DNA of 64,000 nucleotides from Nelumbo lutea. Taxonomy: Eukaryota > Streptophyta > Magnoliopsida > Proteales > Nelumbonaceae. The DNA is taken from NCBI GenBank assembly GCA_022828595.1, contig JAKGHH010000003.1, positions 11,346,934 to 11,410,933 of the forward strand, in the 5' to 3' direction. The translations under genes and the position numbers were made by a program. The notes under the pieces are model-generated. The model was not told the origin of the DNA. It ran no database searches and worked only from the letters and a program-made list of their open reading frames with translations. Positions 21,843 through 32,092 of this stretch are shown here, piece after piece. Position 1 is the first letter of the stretch; the number at the start of each line of letters is the position of its first letter.

Positions 21843-22040
21843 TTAATTCTTAATTCGACGCGCCGCCGTGGACGGCAACGCGAGCCAGGGGGCGGAGGGT
21901 GCGACGCAAGGCGCTCCCGTCCCGTCGGTCGAGGTTAGAGTCGAGAGTCGAGACCCAAGAGGAGGATCGTCATCAAACAGCGCTGTGAAGGAGTTGACTT
22001 TTGGGGCGTAGGAGCTGGTGCTAGATTCTGGTCGGTGCAT
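21843..22040 (-). other. GC-rich antisense ORF of unknown nature, 65 codons
   Basis: The block 21856-22030 is strikingly GC-rich between AT-rich flanks. The minus strand reads 65 codons with FTALFDDDPPLGSRLS; the plus strand also stays open for a stretch. I recognise no family. It may be a captured or decayed exon, or the 3' UTR of the neighbouring gene. Low support as a gene. Confidence 0.25.
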
Positions 22041-22552
22041 TTTTCAACTATTATAATTATTTTATTATAAAAATTAAACATTAATTGTCTTCGCCCTCTT
22101 TATTACAGATGATACTTGTCTAGAAATAGAATGTATTTTTTTCTTTATTTCTTATTCAATTCTAAAGCTGCAAGTGTTTATTTTAATAAGAAATATAGCG
22201 CTGTTGTGTATAAAAGAAGAAGTAAAGAAAGAATGTGGAGGATGACTGACCTGGGTTTGAAACAGTCAATAGTTGGGAGAAAATTCTCTTTAGACTGGAT
22301 TTCTGTGTGTAGTTTATTATATTATTATTTATGAGCAGGATTTCTGTGTGTAGATAGTAGTTGATCGTCTTGTTCTTGATATGAAGTTCAACGGTTGAAG
22401 TTTGGTTGGATGGATTCAGTATTCACCTTGCTCCCCAAAGTCAAATAAAACTGAGTTTATGGACAAAGGAGTCAAGGAGTAAGATGGGAGAAACCCATTT
22501 GTCTCCGTCTGGAATTGAGTATTTGAGATGTGAGATGAGTTGACAAAAATTA
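22041..22552. other. AT-rich spacer
   Basis: No gene or repeat boundary recognised. The sequence includes TTTCTGTGTGTAG twice (near 22300 and 22340), a short direct repeat. Confidence 0.4.
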
Positions 22553-23051
22553 TAAATACAAGGGTAAATTATAAAGATATTCCTGTACTATGGGGTCTGT
22601 CACAAAGACCCCTGTACTTTGTTTTGCTTACTACCCAGCATCTATAAAAATCGAAAATATACGTCTTTCTCTCATTTCCTTCTTGTGATTCGAGGAGCTG
22701 CATGCATTGTTTGCTTCGCTCGCATTCCCTATACTCTCATGATATAACGAAACCCAAAAACATTAAAATCAGTTGCTTTTTTCCGCACCCATGGTTGTGT
22801 TGCGTGTGCCGTGTGGATCTACTGAAGAAGATAGGTTCTATGTCTGATCTGATGAGTGATGACTCTGGCAGCTAAGCACTGGCTGCTTGTTCCCCACGTA
22901 ACATTATTTCTATTTTTCCTTTCTCTGATAATTTTTGGAGCTTACTAAGGTCTACCTTCTCTCTCTCTCTAAAATCTAACCTACATACATTCATTTGTAT
23001 TCTCAGTTTCTCACTTCTCAGTAGTGGTACAGGCCACAAAGTTACAGGCAA

Positions 23052-23143
23052 ACATTATTATTTAGATTTAAGGCCAAAGAGTGGGGTTAGTATTATTTGA
23101 GGGAAGCTTACATTGCAGACATTATTATTTAGATTTAAGGCCA
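23052..23143. repeat. 25-bp direct repeat beside the NCED fragment
   Basis: A 25-bp sequence ending TTAGATTTAAGGCCA occurs at 23052-23076 and at 23119-23143. It lies just outside the 3' end of the antisense NCED piece and may mark a capture or repair junction. Confidence 0.7.
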
Positions 23144-23185
23144 TAGAAGAGGAGGCAAGCAATGCCAGAGTAGCTGTGAAGCACA

Positions 23186-23355
23186 CAGTGAAGCGGTAAG
23201 CGTAGCTAGCCGAGCCGTCGTGGATGCTAACAGCGTGAACCATGCCATCACCATCGAAGAAATGATGACTGGCGACGGGCTCGAACAGGGGATCGGCGCC
23301 GTTACGAACGTAGACGCCTTGAATGCAATCGGGGAACAGGACAGATGGACCACGA
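23186..23355 (-). pseudogene. NCED: NCED (9-cis-epoxycarotenoid dioxygenase) gene fragment
   Basis: Read on the minus strand it encodes [20 protein letters not shown], then [13 protein letters not shown] and [11 protein letters not shown]. This is the conserved N-terminal blade region of plant NCEDs, the enzymes that cleave 9-cis-epoxycarotenoids in abscisic acid synthesis in plastids. Only about 56 of some 600 residues are present; after RFT the sequence departs from the family. No start codon or catalytic histidines belong to it. It is a partial gene copy inside the MULE-like element, antisense to the CHMP1 copy. Confidence 0.85.
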
Positions 23356-23668
23356 CTCCTTTGATGTTAATTCATTGTTGTTATTGTTCATACTTTCTGT
23401 ATTTGTTGCATCTGTGATGTTGGCTGTAGAAACTTACACAAGAGTGTCCCTCTGCATTCTCTTCCACAGAAGTTCAAAACAGAAGAAAGGCCAAAGAAGC
23501 GAAAGATCTAGTACAATCCTCAATATTTCATTAAACCAAAACTGATAAGAACGGAAGAACCAACTCTCTTTTCACCAAAAGAAGAAAAAGAAAAAAAAAA
23601 AAAAGAATTCCTCTTCTTTGTCACCATATTGATACTAAGATTGTAGTTCCTGATCTGGGTTTTCTAGA

Positions 23669-24226
23669 ATGGGGAAGGAGAGGCTAATGGAGCAGATATT
23701 CCAGTTGAAGCACACATCGAAATCGCTGGTTAGGCAAGCGAAGAAGTGTGAGCAGGAAGAGAAATCAGAGAAGGCCAAAGTAAAGAAAGCGATTGAGAAG
23801 GGCAACATGGATTGCGCAAGGATCTATGGTCAAAACGCGATCAGAAAGCGCAAGGAATAGCTCAACTATATGCGCCTCGCATCCCGCCTTGACGTTGTAG
23901 TAGCACGACTCGGGAGCCAGAGCAACCTGCGAACAGTTGGGAAGTCGATGAGTGGAATAGTGAAGTCACTTGAAGGGGCGCTTTCTGTTGGGAACATGGA
24001 GAAGATATATCAGACCATGGAGAAGTCAATGGCGAGCACCACAACTCTGTCTACTCCTGAAGAGGTGGTGTCCTTGATGCAGCAAGTAGCTGATGATTAC
24101 GGGTTGGAGGTATCTCTGAAACTCCCACAGGCCAGGAATAAAGCAGTTGAGGTGAAGGAGAAAGGAGTAGTATTTTCCGAGGAGGACCTGAATAGGAGAC
24201 TGGCAGACTTGAAAGCCAAAGGCTAA
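23669..24226 (+). pseudogene. CHMP1: CHMP1 (ESCRT-III, DID2-like) processed pseudogene
   Basis: Intronless copy of a CHMP1 gene, which encodes an ESCRT-III-associated protein for multivesicular-body sorting. ATG at 23669 starts [31 protein letters not shown] and [11 protein letters not shown] follow. TAG at 23858-23860 replaces the Gln codon expected before [11 protein letters not shown]. The same frame then continues to TAA at 24224-24226, ending in a MIM-like [15 protein letters not shown] tail that would bind Vps4/MIT proteins. Between [11 protein letters not shown] and [11 protein letters not shown] roughly 17-20 family residues are missing. A 13-base poly(A) tract at 24385-24397 follows a UTR-like stretch, supporting retroposition. 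Nonsense plus deletion argue against function. Confidence 0.88.
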
Positions 24227-24439
24227 TCTCTCTCTTTCTCTCTCATTCTCTCTCATCAAATGATCAAGTATGAGTGTGACCATGTTTGAGTTATTTCTAT
24301 CTTTCTATGTTTGTTAGTATCTTTAGAATGGATTAGCAAATTAGCAATCAAAGGTTCATTTTTATAAAGCAATTTTATTCTGTTAAAAAAAAAAAAAGCA
24401 TTCAACGAAGATGGGGCAAAATACAGGGCAAGATTCTCG

Positions 24440-25320
24440 ACGTGCTTGTTTGATTTATGACGAGGGCGGATTTGGCCCTCCACTCACATGGTGACACATG
24501 GTACCTCGGAACAACTAGGTGACACTCGGAACCATTTAGGCAACAACTTGCCTTAACCAAGTTGATGGTGTTCCACCAGACAGCCTGGCCCAGGCATGAC
24601 CTGGCGGCCTGGCACAGGCGCCAAACTGGCTGCCTAGCACAGGCACGACCTGGCAGCGTGGCACAAGCGTCGACCTGGCGACCTGGCAACCTGCGAGACG
24701 TGCTCGCCGACAAATTTGGCATGCATATCCTAACACTCCCACGACCCTTGGAAGTTGGACCACATGCCGAACAATTCGGGGGGTGGTCAACGTGCATGGC
24801 AATTGCCTCAAGAAATCTCGGACCACTTAGATGACTTCTCGAAAATCTAGGATGCAGTGCGTGAAGCCCACGCCAAACAATGCCTATATAAAGGCACCAA
24901 CCCCAATGGCATAGGGGGGCAATTAAGCATATTCTAACTCTCATACTTTGTGATTTTTAGCTCACAATCTACTATGAGAGTACTGACTTAAACATCGGAG
25001 CGACCTCATCCGGTTAGCCACCCCGGGTCCTCTAACATTGGTTCCTCGCAGGTCTCTAAAGAACTACGAGGTTCAACAATCAATGCAGCTCGCCACTAGC
25101 CAACTCGGCACTCTGGTCAGCTCGACACCTAATAGGCAGCTCAGCCCAGTCAGTTTGGCACCTAACTTGCCCAGCTCGGCTCAATCAGCTCGACACCCAA
25201 TCTGCCCCTAGTTCGGCCTGGTCAGCTCGGCATCCAGGTCCTCATCCAGCAAAAGTTCTCCACTTCAGCCTCTGAGTCATCGGCCACTAGGAAGCAGACC
25301 AAATGGCGAGGTACTTAGCA
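24440..25320 (+). repeat. Solo LTR-like block of a gypsy (Tat-type) element
   Basis: GC-rich block with repeated CCTGGC/CTGGCG and AGCTCGGCA-like words, unlike the AT-rich flanks. CCTATATAAAGGCACC near 24883 is a TATA-like box, and GTACTGACTTAAACATCGGA with the following CGACC resembles the LTR of the gypsy element at 60973-61671 (GTACTGACTTAAGCATCAGA). No gag or pol accompanies it, so it is probably a solo LTR or fragment. It separates the CHMP1 copy from the BiP fragment. Ends and target duplication not fixed. Confidence 0.6.
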
Positions 25321-25462
25321 CAAAAAATTGACACAACCAAAAATTGATACATCAATTGCAAAGTCTCGCTCTTCTTCTCTCACTGTTGAGTTACTTGCTT
25401 TACCTTTTTCTTCTTCTCTTTCGATACTTAGAATTTCTGTTAGGATTAGTTGTGGCTTCCAA

Positions 25463-25657
25463 ACTTATTCCTATGTTGGTGTCTACCGGAATGGATACAT
25501 TGAAATTATAGCGAACGATCAAGGGAATTGGATCACCCCCTCGTGGGTTGCATTTACAGACACCAAGCGTTTCACTGGGGAGGCGGCCAAGAATTAAGCG
25601 TCTCTTAATGCCGAGCGAACCATCTTTGATGTTAAGAGACTTATTTGGAGAAAGTAA
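25463..25657 (+). pseudogene. BIP: BiP (ER-lumenal HSP70) gene fragment
   Basis: Encodes [38 protein letters not shown], a TAA at 25595-25597, then NAERTIFDVKRLIWRK and a second TAA at 25655-25657. This is the N-terminal nucleotide-binding start of HSP70 proteins; [16 protein letters not shown] and SWVAFTD are the BiP form of the motif. BiP folds proteins in the ER lumen. Only about 65 of some 660 residues remain, with a stop inside and no phosphate-binding GIDLGTT start. It sits close to the right end of the MULE-like element. Confidence 0.85.
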
Positions 25658-25881
25658 AGAAGAGAAGAAAGGGCAAATAACAGATTAAATAGATTTTAAG
25701 ATAAAAAGGGCAAAAAAAGAAAATAGAAAAGGTTTAATAAGATATTTTAGTAATTTAATGCATTTCATCATTTAATTTAAAGATAAGGGGGTCTTTGTCT
25801 CATCGTCATAGTAGGGGGTCTTTATCACATACCCCATAGTACAGGGATATCTTTATTCTTTATAATTTACCCTAAATACAA

Positions 25882-27079
25882 ACTTAATTTCCAATGTAGG
25901 AGATAATAGAAGTGGGAAGGCCATGTGTAGTAGTCTCCTGTCTCCCCACATCTGCCACCTCTGCTTATGTGTGGTTGATATGATTTACACTGAATTATGG
26001 GATTACTTTACAAAGGAAAATTGGAGATTCCATAACCCAACTGGCTTATGACTTATAAGCTTTTGCCTGCCACACCCTTAGGTCTATTCCAGCTAATGGG
26101 AGGCGTAAGTTAGGGCCCATCTCCATCAGTGCCAGTAATTAAATAAGTTTACAGTCATTATGGTCAACTAGAACTAGGTACACCGTTGCAAACCTGTTTT
26201 ATCCATCGGCGTCACTCAAGCATTTCACGGGCAGGATATGGTTTATATAGGGAGAGGGCTAGTAGTAGGGACTGGAATTCAAAATTCTGCATCATATGTA
26301 TCCGTTCTCTGCATTTCAATGTGCCATTTAGAGTCAAAAAGCGTTCAAAGATGCAACCTCTCAACCCCCAAACCCAGAAAAGATAGAACATTAATGATGA
26401 TGAAAACGAAGTGGTTTCGGCCTTTAGGGCGAGAGGTCAAGGGGTGTTCGCGGTGCGGATCGGAGATGATCACGGACTACTTTCAGACTGACTTAAAGAT
26501 AGAACCAATGTCTTTTTATTGAAAAATGATGCCACATCATTCATTACAACTGAACTACTAAAATTGTTTTTTAAGATGTATATATTTTTTTTCTGAAAAC
26601 ATTTTCTGAGGCCATGCCTTGAAAATTGAAATAGGTGGTCTGAAGAAAACTTCCTTTTCGATATTTTCTAATTTTTCTTACTTTACTATGTTGATGTGGT
26701 ATTCAAAAACATGTATATGGCAGCAACAGTAATATTCCAAAAAAAAAAAAAAGTGAGATCGGCTTTAGTGAGGGCAAACCTTTGCTACACTGTTCCAACA
26801 ATATTTTGCAACTTTGCATTGGGAACTTCCCATGAAATAAAGCACATAAGTAATGAGATATTTTTAAGATAGTAAAGATTGCCTTAACAGGTTTTGCCCT
26901 GACTGAAGCGAAGACAAAAAAAGGGGTCTTATCAGATAATGACAATTTTTTGCCCTTAATATCAATAAAAAAATAACCCTATTAATATAATTTCTAAAAC
27001 ATGGTAATTTGTTTTGAAAAATATCAAATAAGGGCACTAGTACTTGTCACCTCCTTCCTCTTTTGGAAGTACCGAACAG
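25882..27079. other. Spacer with no confident gene
   Basis: Short ORFs on both strands, one (26238-26522) with KGCSRCGSEMITDYF that looks protein-like but is not recognised. I searched the minus strand for the kinase domain expected after the receptor-kinase pseudogene and saw no glycine loop or catalytic motif. Confidence 0.4.
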
Positions 27080-27136
27080 TGGGACAAACCTCCCCCACTT
27101 TGTCATCTTGCCACCAAGTTCTGAATAAGCTAAATG
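27080..27136 (-). pseudogene. Receptor-kinase pseudogene, end of the PAN region
   Basis: Minus strand reads LAYSELGGKMTKW directly after CATTT. LAYSEL is the usual end of the extracellular first exon in G-type lectin receptor kinases. It joins in frame to VNLYIH at 29084-29213 once the solo LTR and one CATTT copy are removed. Past KMTKW the sequence leaves the family, consistent with an intron or truncation. Confidence 0.75.
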
Positions 27137-29083
27137 TGAAGGGTTGAAAGATCCATCCCATTGACGCCCAAAGATTGCGGAATAAGGGACGAATTTCAAA
27201 AATTTTTCTCTCCCTTCAACTGGGAATCACATTCCCTATTTAGAAAATCATATTTTCAAGGATCAATCTTGAACCTTAAACTGAATCAGATCTGAACCAA
27301 AAGGAATGGGAGAGAATAATACCTGATACGGAGAAATAATATCTCCCAACGAAGGTGTTCACGCCCAAGGAAGGATCCAAAGATTGCTCTCACTGAAGAT
27401 GGCGCAGCGCAGGATGGAGCAGAATCAGCAGTGTTCTTCCCAAGAACTCTGTCCTTCACAAGAAACAGCAGGATGGAACGTGAGCACAGCTTCCCTTTTC
27501 AATCCTTTCTCAAAAAACTGATGTCAAGATCCAATCTTGACTTCTCACACAGCTGGAGATCGAACTGGCAAACAGGGCGGCAAGAGCAGGGAGGCGGCAA
27601 GAGAGTATTCGCAGGGTGCAGAATTCTCTCTTTTTGATTTCAGCACTAAAGAGGATCTAATGTGTTTCTTGTTCTCTCTCAAGGCTGCCGCCCCCTCCTT
27701 CTTTTTGATAACTTGAAAAAATCAGCTCCTAATCCCATTAGGAGGTGCTTATCCAAATCATATTTGGATCAGCCTTCTCTTCTAGTGATAAGGATAAACC
27801 CTTATCTTATCTGCAGATTAGATTAGCTTTATCATAATCTTATTAGGAGGTTTCTAGATCTGAATCACATTCAGATCTGGACTCTCTGAGTGGATAGGAT
27901 TAAAACCCTATCCTAACTGCTAATCCATCTCAGAATTCGCCCCTTTAATTAACTAAATTAATAGCCCAGTTCGAAATGGGCTTTAGGCCCATTAAGCTTA
28001 TGTGCTCACTTAACCTTCCTAACTGCTGCCCAGTTGGGCTTCCTTGTATGGCGTGGGACCCAAACATTGATCTACACATCAGCCACATGGGTTCGGCCCA
28101 GCCATTGTTACAAGGCTTGGTCGAATACACTGTTAAGACAGTGCACCCCCTGAAACCCATCAAATGGGCTCTATGGGCCCAACACTTACCCTAAGTGGTC
28201 CCTGGGCCAAGCCACCTTGTAACACCCAGGGACTGTGGGCAGATGCAAGATTAGCCCATCAGGTATTATCCTCAATGGTCTTACACTTAACCTCTCAGCC
28301 CATAATGATCATACACTGCCCGAAAAGAGAGGACCTCTCCCTCGGCTGCAAGGAACAGTGTTGCACTTTCCACTTATATGGATCCCTGAATTAAAACCTT
28401 TTGCAAACATTTTAGAAACCATAATATATATACTTTTATATCTCATATAAAATATACTTTGCAAAACAAATCTCAACGGTTGAAATCGGCTGCCGGCAGT
28501 CTTGGTTTCCAACAGTGAGAGTGCATCCCCGATCATTACCTTTGTCCGACAAAGGGGTTGATCCTGTCACTATGATCACCCACTCAGATGAATTCTCGGA
28601 TTGTCCCAACATACCCAGGTTTTGACCCCCGCTAAGGATCTCACTGATTGGTATATCAAAGACAGTCCGATCCGACACCTAGTGCAGTATCATAATCGAG
28701 TCTAGGGGTCGGGTGTAACTTTCCAGTTTTGCCCATCAATCACCAAGGTCCAGGGCAATACCGGAAATCTGTTCCAGTTCAAAGATTCAATTAATCTCAC
28801 ACTGTATGTGCCTAGGGTCTCACCCTGGTAGCTGAGACAAGCCACCCCAACCGACTTGGTGGCACCACAGTGTCAGCCTTGTCAGGATAGGTCTCCCCAG
28901 ACCGACCCACTGGCTGTGAACATTCTAAACTAACACGAGTCTCAATAAGTGTCCAGTTTAAGGGTAATACACAGAAACATACCAAGGGAACATGAATCAA
29001 ATATGTACTTTTATTCATTTACAATAAACTCATAAAGTACATCAATTTTGATTGATGCTAAGGGCATACAAAACTGTCTAACA
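27137..29083 (-). repeat. Solo LTR of a copia element, 1.95 kb, minus orientation
   Basis: The plus strand begins TGAAGGGTTGAAAG and ends TGTCTAACA. AAATG at 27132-27136 and at 29084-29088 is a perfect 5-bp target duplication. Nearly the whole length is the inverse of the 3' LTR at 40682-42621 (for example TGTTAGACA, TTTTGTATGCC and the block ending GGATCC near the end). No internal region accompanies it, so it arose by LTR-LTR recombination. It splits the receptor-kinase pseudogene within a His/Leu codon junction. Confidence 0.88.
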
Positions 29084-29213
29084 AAATGAATGTAAAGGTT
29101 CACTCCACTAGTAGATAATTTATGCAAATCGATCAAATTTTTGCTCCAAAACATACACCTTATGTTATCATCAAAAGTGTAAGCAATACAAGAATAGTTG
29201 TTTAAATACTACT
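29084..29213 (-). pseudogene. Receptor-kinase pseudogene, PAN/apple segment
   Basis: Minus strand reads LNNYSCIAYTFDDNIRCM, then FWSKNLIDLHKLSTSGVNL and YIH. This is the second half of the PAN/apple domain of plant G-type lectin S-receptor-like kinases (pattern CSC-AY with GC-W-x-LID-x-Q-x-GVDLYIR). The segment is trapped between the solo LTR and the gypsy 5' LTR. Confidence 0.82.
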
Positions 29214-30047
29214 TGATGGAGGGAGATTTAACCTGACCCCTTGGCCATGCAACACGTGGAAGCAACCGAGAGTGACCTAGCAGAAGTGCCAGCTCGGCAC
29301 GACGGAGGGCCCGCTACCCGAGCTCTGAGAAAAAGAGCCGAGATCCCCCAAGAGATTCCCGAGCTCCCCCAAAAATGGAACCCACAACCCGAGCTCTCCC
29401 TTCGAGGTCTTGAGCCTTACAAGGAGCACAAAAGGCAAAAAACTCGAACTGCCCACCCAAGGGCAGTTCGGGCCATACTTCTATCCGAACTCAAGACTTC
29501 ACCTTGCACACCACTTCGGCTCCAAGTCGCCTGACTGAAACAACCGTACCTGATGCCCAGGAAGCCCATACACGGAGGCAGCGCACCTGACTGATTAGGG
29601 GTCCGACATTTGACAGCCGCCCTTCAACGACCACCTGCCACCGCCATCTCAGATGTGGCAGAGACAACCCTGACAAGGAATAGTGGAGGTTATGACACCT
29701 GAACTGGCAACTGACAGTGGAGGTTATGATACCCGATCTGGCAGAGGAAATGACACCTGATCTGGCGGAGGTAATGATGCCCGAACTGGTAGAGTTATGA
29801 AAGTAAGCGTATAGGGTGATTATAAAAGGCCCCCATCTCTCAAAAAAGGAGGTATGTGATTCTTGCGCTTTCTGGTCTTGAGATTCTTCATTTCCCTTGC
29901 CTTCTCAAGAGCACTAACTTGAGCTTCAGAGTGTTCCAACCGGGTTCCTCCCCGGAAGCCTCCGTTTTCTTCCTTGTTTCAGGCACCTCCAATCTCGTTA
30001 GGGGCAAGGTAACCGATAGCTAGGACCGACCGGATTGCGTACCATCA
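29214..30047 (+). repeat. 5' LTR of the gypsy element
   Basis: Starts TGATGGAGGGAGATT and ends GCGTACCATCA, just before the primer-binding site. Its right 510 bp match 42627-43131 closely. It contains tandem variants of GGAGGTTATGACACC and GATCTGGCAGAGG, and TATAAAAGGCCCCC near 29820 as a likely TATA box. Confidence 0.88.
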
Positions 30048-30049
30048 TT

Positions 30050-30067
30050 TGGCGCCGTCTGTGGGAA
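30050..30067 (+). other. Primer-binding site of the gypsy element
   Basis: TGGCGCCGTCTGTGGGAA lies 3 bp after the LTR end, the standard place and sequence for this group of plant gypsy elements. Confidence 0.8.
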
Positions 30068-30126
30068 GACTTTCAAAAATCCTCCCCAATCCTTTAACTC
30101 CCTCTCTCAAAGAAACCTTAGCTTCC

Positions 30127-32090
30127 ATGGCTTCCTCTAGTAGCAACAGGCATAACGCAAACTTGAATGCTATAGGGAAACACCTTCAGCCCGCCACCAT
30201 ATGCATCGGATAGTTCACCGTCCCCCTTTCGACGGACGGAATCCCTAGCCTCAATCCACCGAGCATGATGGCACCTGTGAATGTTCCCCTTCCCCTCCGT
30301 ATCGAGACAACTTTCGCCGAACCAACTGTTGTCCCTCTGGCGACTAGCCAAAACCAGTTTGATGACTTGATGCAGTGCATGCGGGCAATGCAAGCCCAAA
30401 TGCAGCAGTTCCAGCAACATCAGCTCCATCAACAGCAAGTATTGCACCACATTTCTCAATATCACTATCAACAGCAGTTCCCCCAACTACCTCTGAACCA
30501 ACCACAGCCCCCACCTTGGCACCCCACTCCGAAGCCGGTCAAGCCCTCCCCTCAGGGCGGGGGCCTTCACCGAGGGGAAGCCTCCTAGCTTTAGAACTCC
30601 TCCAAGAGCCAGGCCTCATCCCTGGGCAGGAGGGAAAGGCCAATCACCCCCGCCTCGCAGCTCATCGGCAGATCAGGAACCTCCTTGCTGAAGTCAACGC
30701 CTCGGCACTCTAAGTTCGAGTTCCCGCTCGTAGAGAACCAATTTGGCATCCTGGACGCGGACTACCAACAATCCGGGCCGATCGACCTCAGCAACACCGA
30801 GGCATGTAGCGCCAATACCAAGCCTTCTCAGCAGCAAAGATGCTGGCAAAGTTGCCGAACTACCACCCGCGTCCTGCCCAAGCTCTGAGGTAAAGAAACA
30901 AGCTCAGACGAGGTAAAAGTTGCCCCTATACTTTCAGTTCTTCCCCCCTGTCATCAGAACTCCTTGTAGTTCCCATGCCCAAAGATTTCAAACTTCCTCC
31001 CCTAGACAAGTATGATGGGTCCTTTGACCACAATGACGACGTTGATGCTTTCCAGTCCCAAATGCACCTGGCCAGGGCCAGTGAATCCTACATGTGTGTG
31101 GCGTTCACTACAACCTTCAGGGGAGTGGCCCACACCTGGTACAAGAACTTAGCCCCAAGGTCGATAAGAAGCTGGACCCAGTTCGTGCAGGTCTTCACCG
31201 CGCACTTTATTACCAGCAAGCGGTGCCCCCGAACCGAGGAGAGCCTCCTCAGAATAGTCTAGAGGGAAGGAGGGTCCATCCGGGGCTATATCAAATGGTT
31301 CAATGACGCATGCTTGTAGATACCACGCCTAGACCCCGCGATACAGCTCGCGGCAACCAAGAGGGGAATGACACACAAGGAGTTTAGGTGGCACATGGTA
31401 GTCAACCAGCCCGCGACCGTAGCTGAATTCCTCAAACTCGCAGACAAGTTCATAAAAACAGAAGAGGAGATCAACCAAAGGACTGAAAGCGGGACCGAAA
31501 AAATGAAGAGGGAAGGCGAGCCCTCCAACTCAGATGAGAGGAGAAAGAAAGACCCACCATGGGGAATGAAGCAAAGCCAGCCATTCCGAGCTCCCTTAGC
31601 AGGTCGGATGGACTACACGCCCTTGAACGCGAAACGGGTCGAGATCTTAATGATGATCAAAGACGCCCTGTATGTGAAATGGCCACCTCGCCTGAAGGGA
31701 AACCTGAACAAGAGGAATAAAAACTTGTACTGCAGCTTCCATAGGGACCACGGTCATAGTACCGAACATTGTAATAATCTCCGCGACGAGGTAGAGGAAC
31801 TTATCCGTCGCGGGTACCTACGAAATTTTGTACAGCATAATAATAATAATAGTAATAAGACAGGTCGACAGGGAGAGCACAACAGAGATGCTCCCGAGTC
31901 CAGCAGCCAGCCAGCCGAACCGCATAAGCAGCCCCCAGAGGAGAGACCAATTCGGGGAACAATCCACGTGATCGTTGGAGGATCAATCGTAGCAGGATGC
32001 ACCTCGGTAGCAGCTCGGGCATCAACTCGGGAGGCCGCCAGAGAAGAACAAAATCCACCAAAGTGGCCTAGGATGGAAGACCCCATATTC
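30127..32090 (+). pseudogene. Gypsy gag, broken
   Basis: Starts MASSSSNRHN at 30127, with an early TAG near 30211. A Gln-rich segment (MQAQMQQFQQHQ) follows. The core gag runs from 30975 (MPKDFKLPPLDKYDGSF, then AHTWYKNLAPRSI) with a TAG at 31260-31262 and resumes to 31368 and on. At 31728-31772 YCSFHRDHGHSTEHC is the zinc-knuckle-like box of Tat elements. Several stops and a frameshift in the Q-rich part break the frame. Confidence 0.85.
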
Positions 32091-32092
32091 TT

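Larger units (their letters stand above)
22562..25872. mobile_element. MULE-like element carrying host gene fragments (Pack-MULE candidate)
   Basis: TAAATACAA at 22553-22561 is repeated exactly at 25873-25881. The termini are inverted: GGGTAAATTATAAAG at 22562 and its inverse at the right end, with CCTGTACTATGGGGT and AAGACCCC shared over about 70 bp. A 9-bp duplication and such ends fit Mutator-like elements. The 3311-bp interior has no transposase. It holds an antisense NCED fragment, a CHMP1 retrocopy with a poly(A) tail, a gypsy-type LTR block and a BiP/HSP70 fragment. Carriage of unrelated gene pieces is what defines Pack-MULEs; the CHMP1 copy and the LTR may instead be later insertions. 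Confidence 0.82.

Noticed and set aside
23669..24226. CHMP1 as a working gene
   Set aside because: In-frame TAG at 23858, missing residues in the middle, poly(A) tract and no intron mark it as a processed pseudogene.
24402..24944. 180-codon minus-strand ORF
   Set aside because: Lies in an LTR-like, GC-rich repeat with CCTGGC words; no known domain.
26238..26522. ORF with a Cys-x2-Cys pair (CSRCG)
   Set aside because: Short, not recognised, and one CxxC is not enough. Left within the spacer entry.
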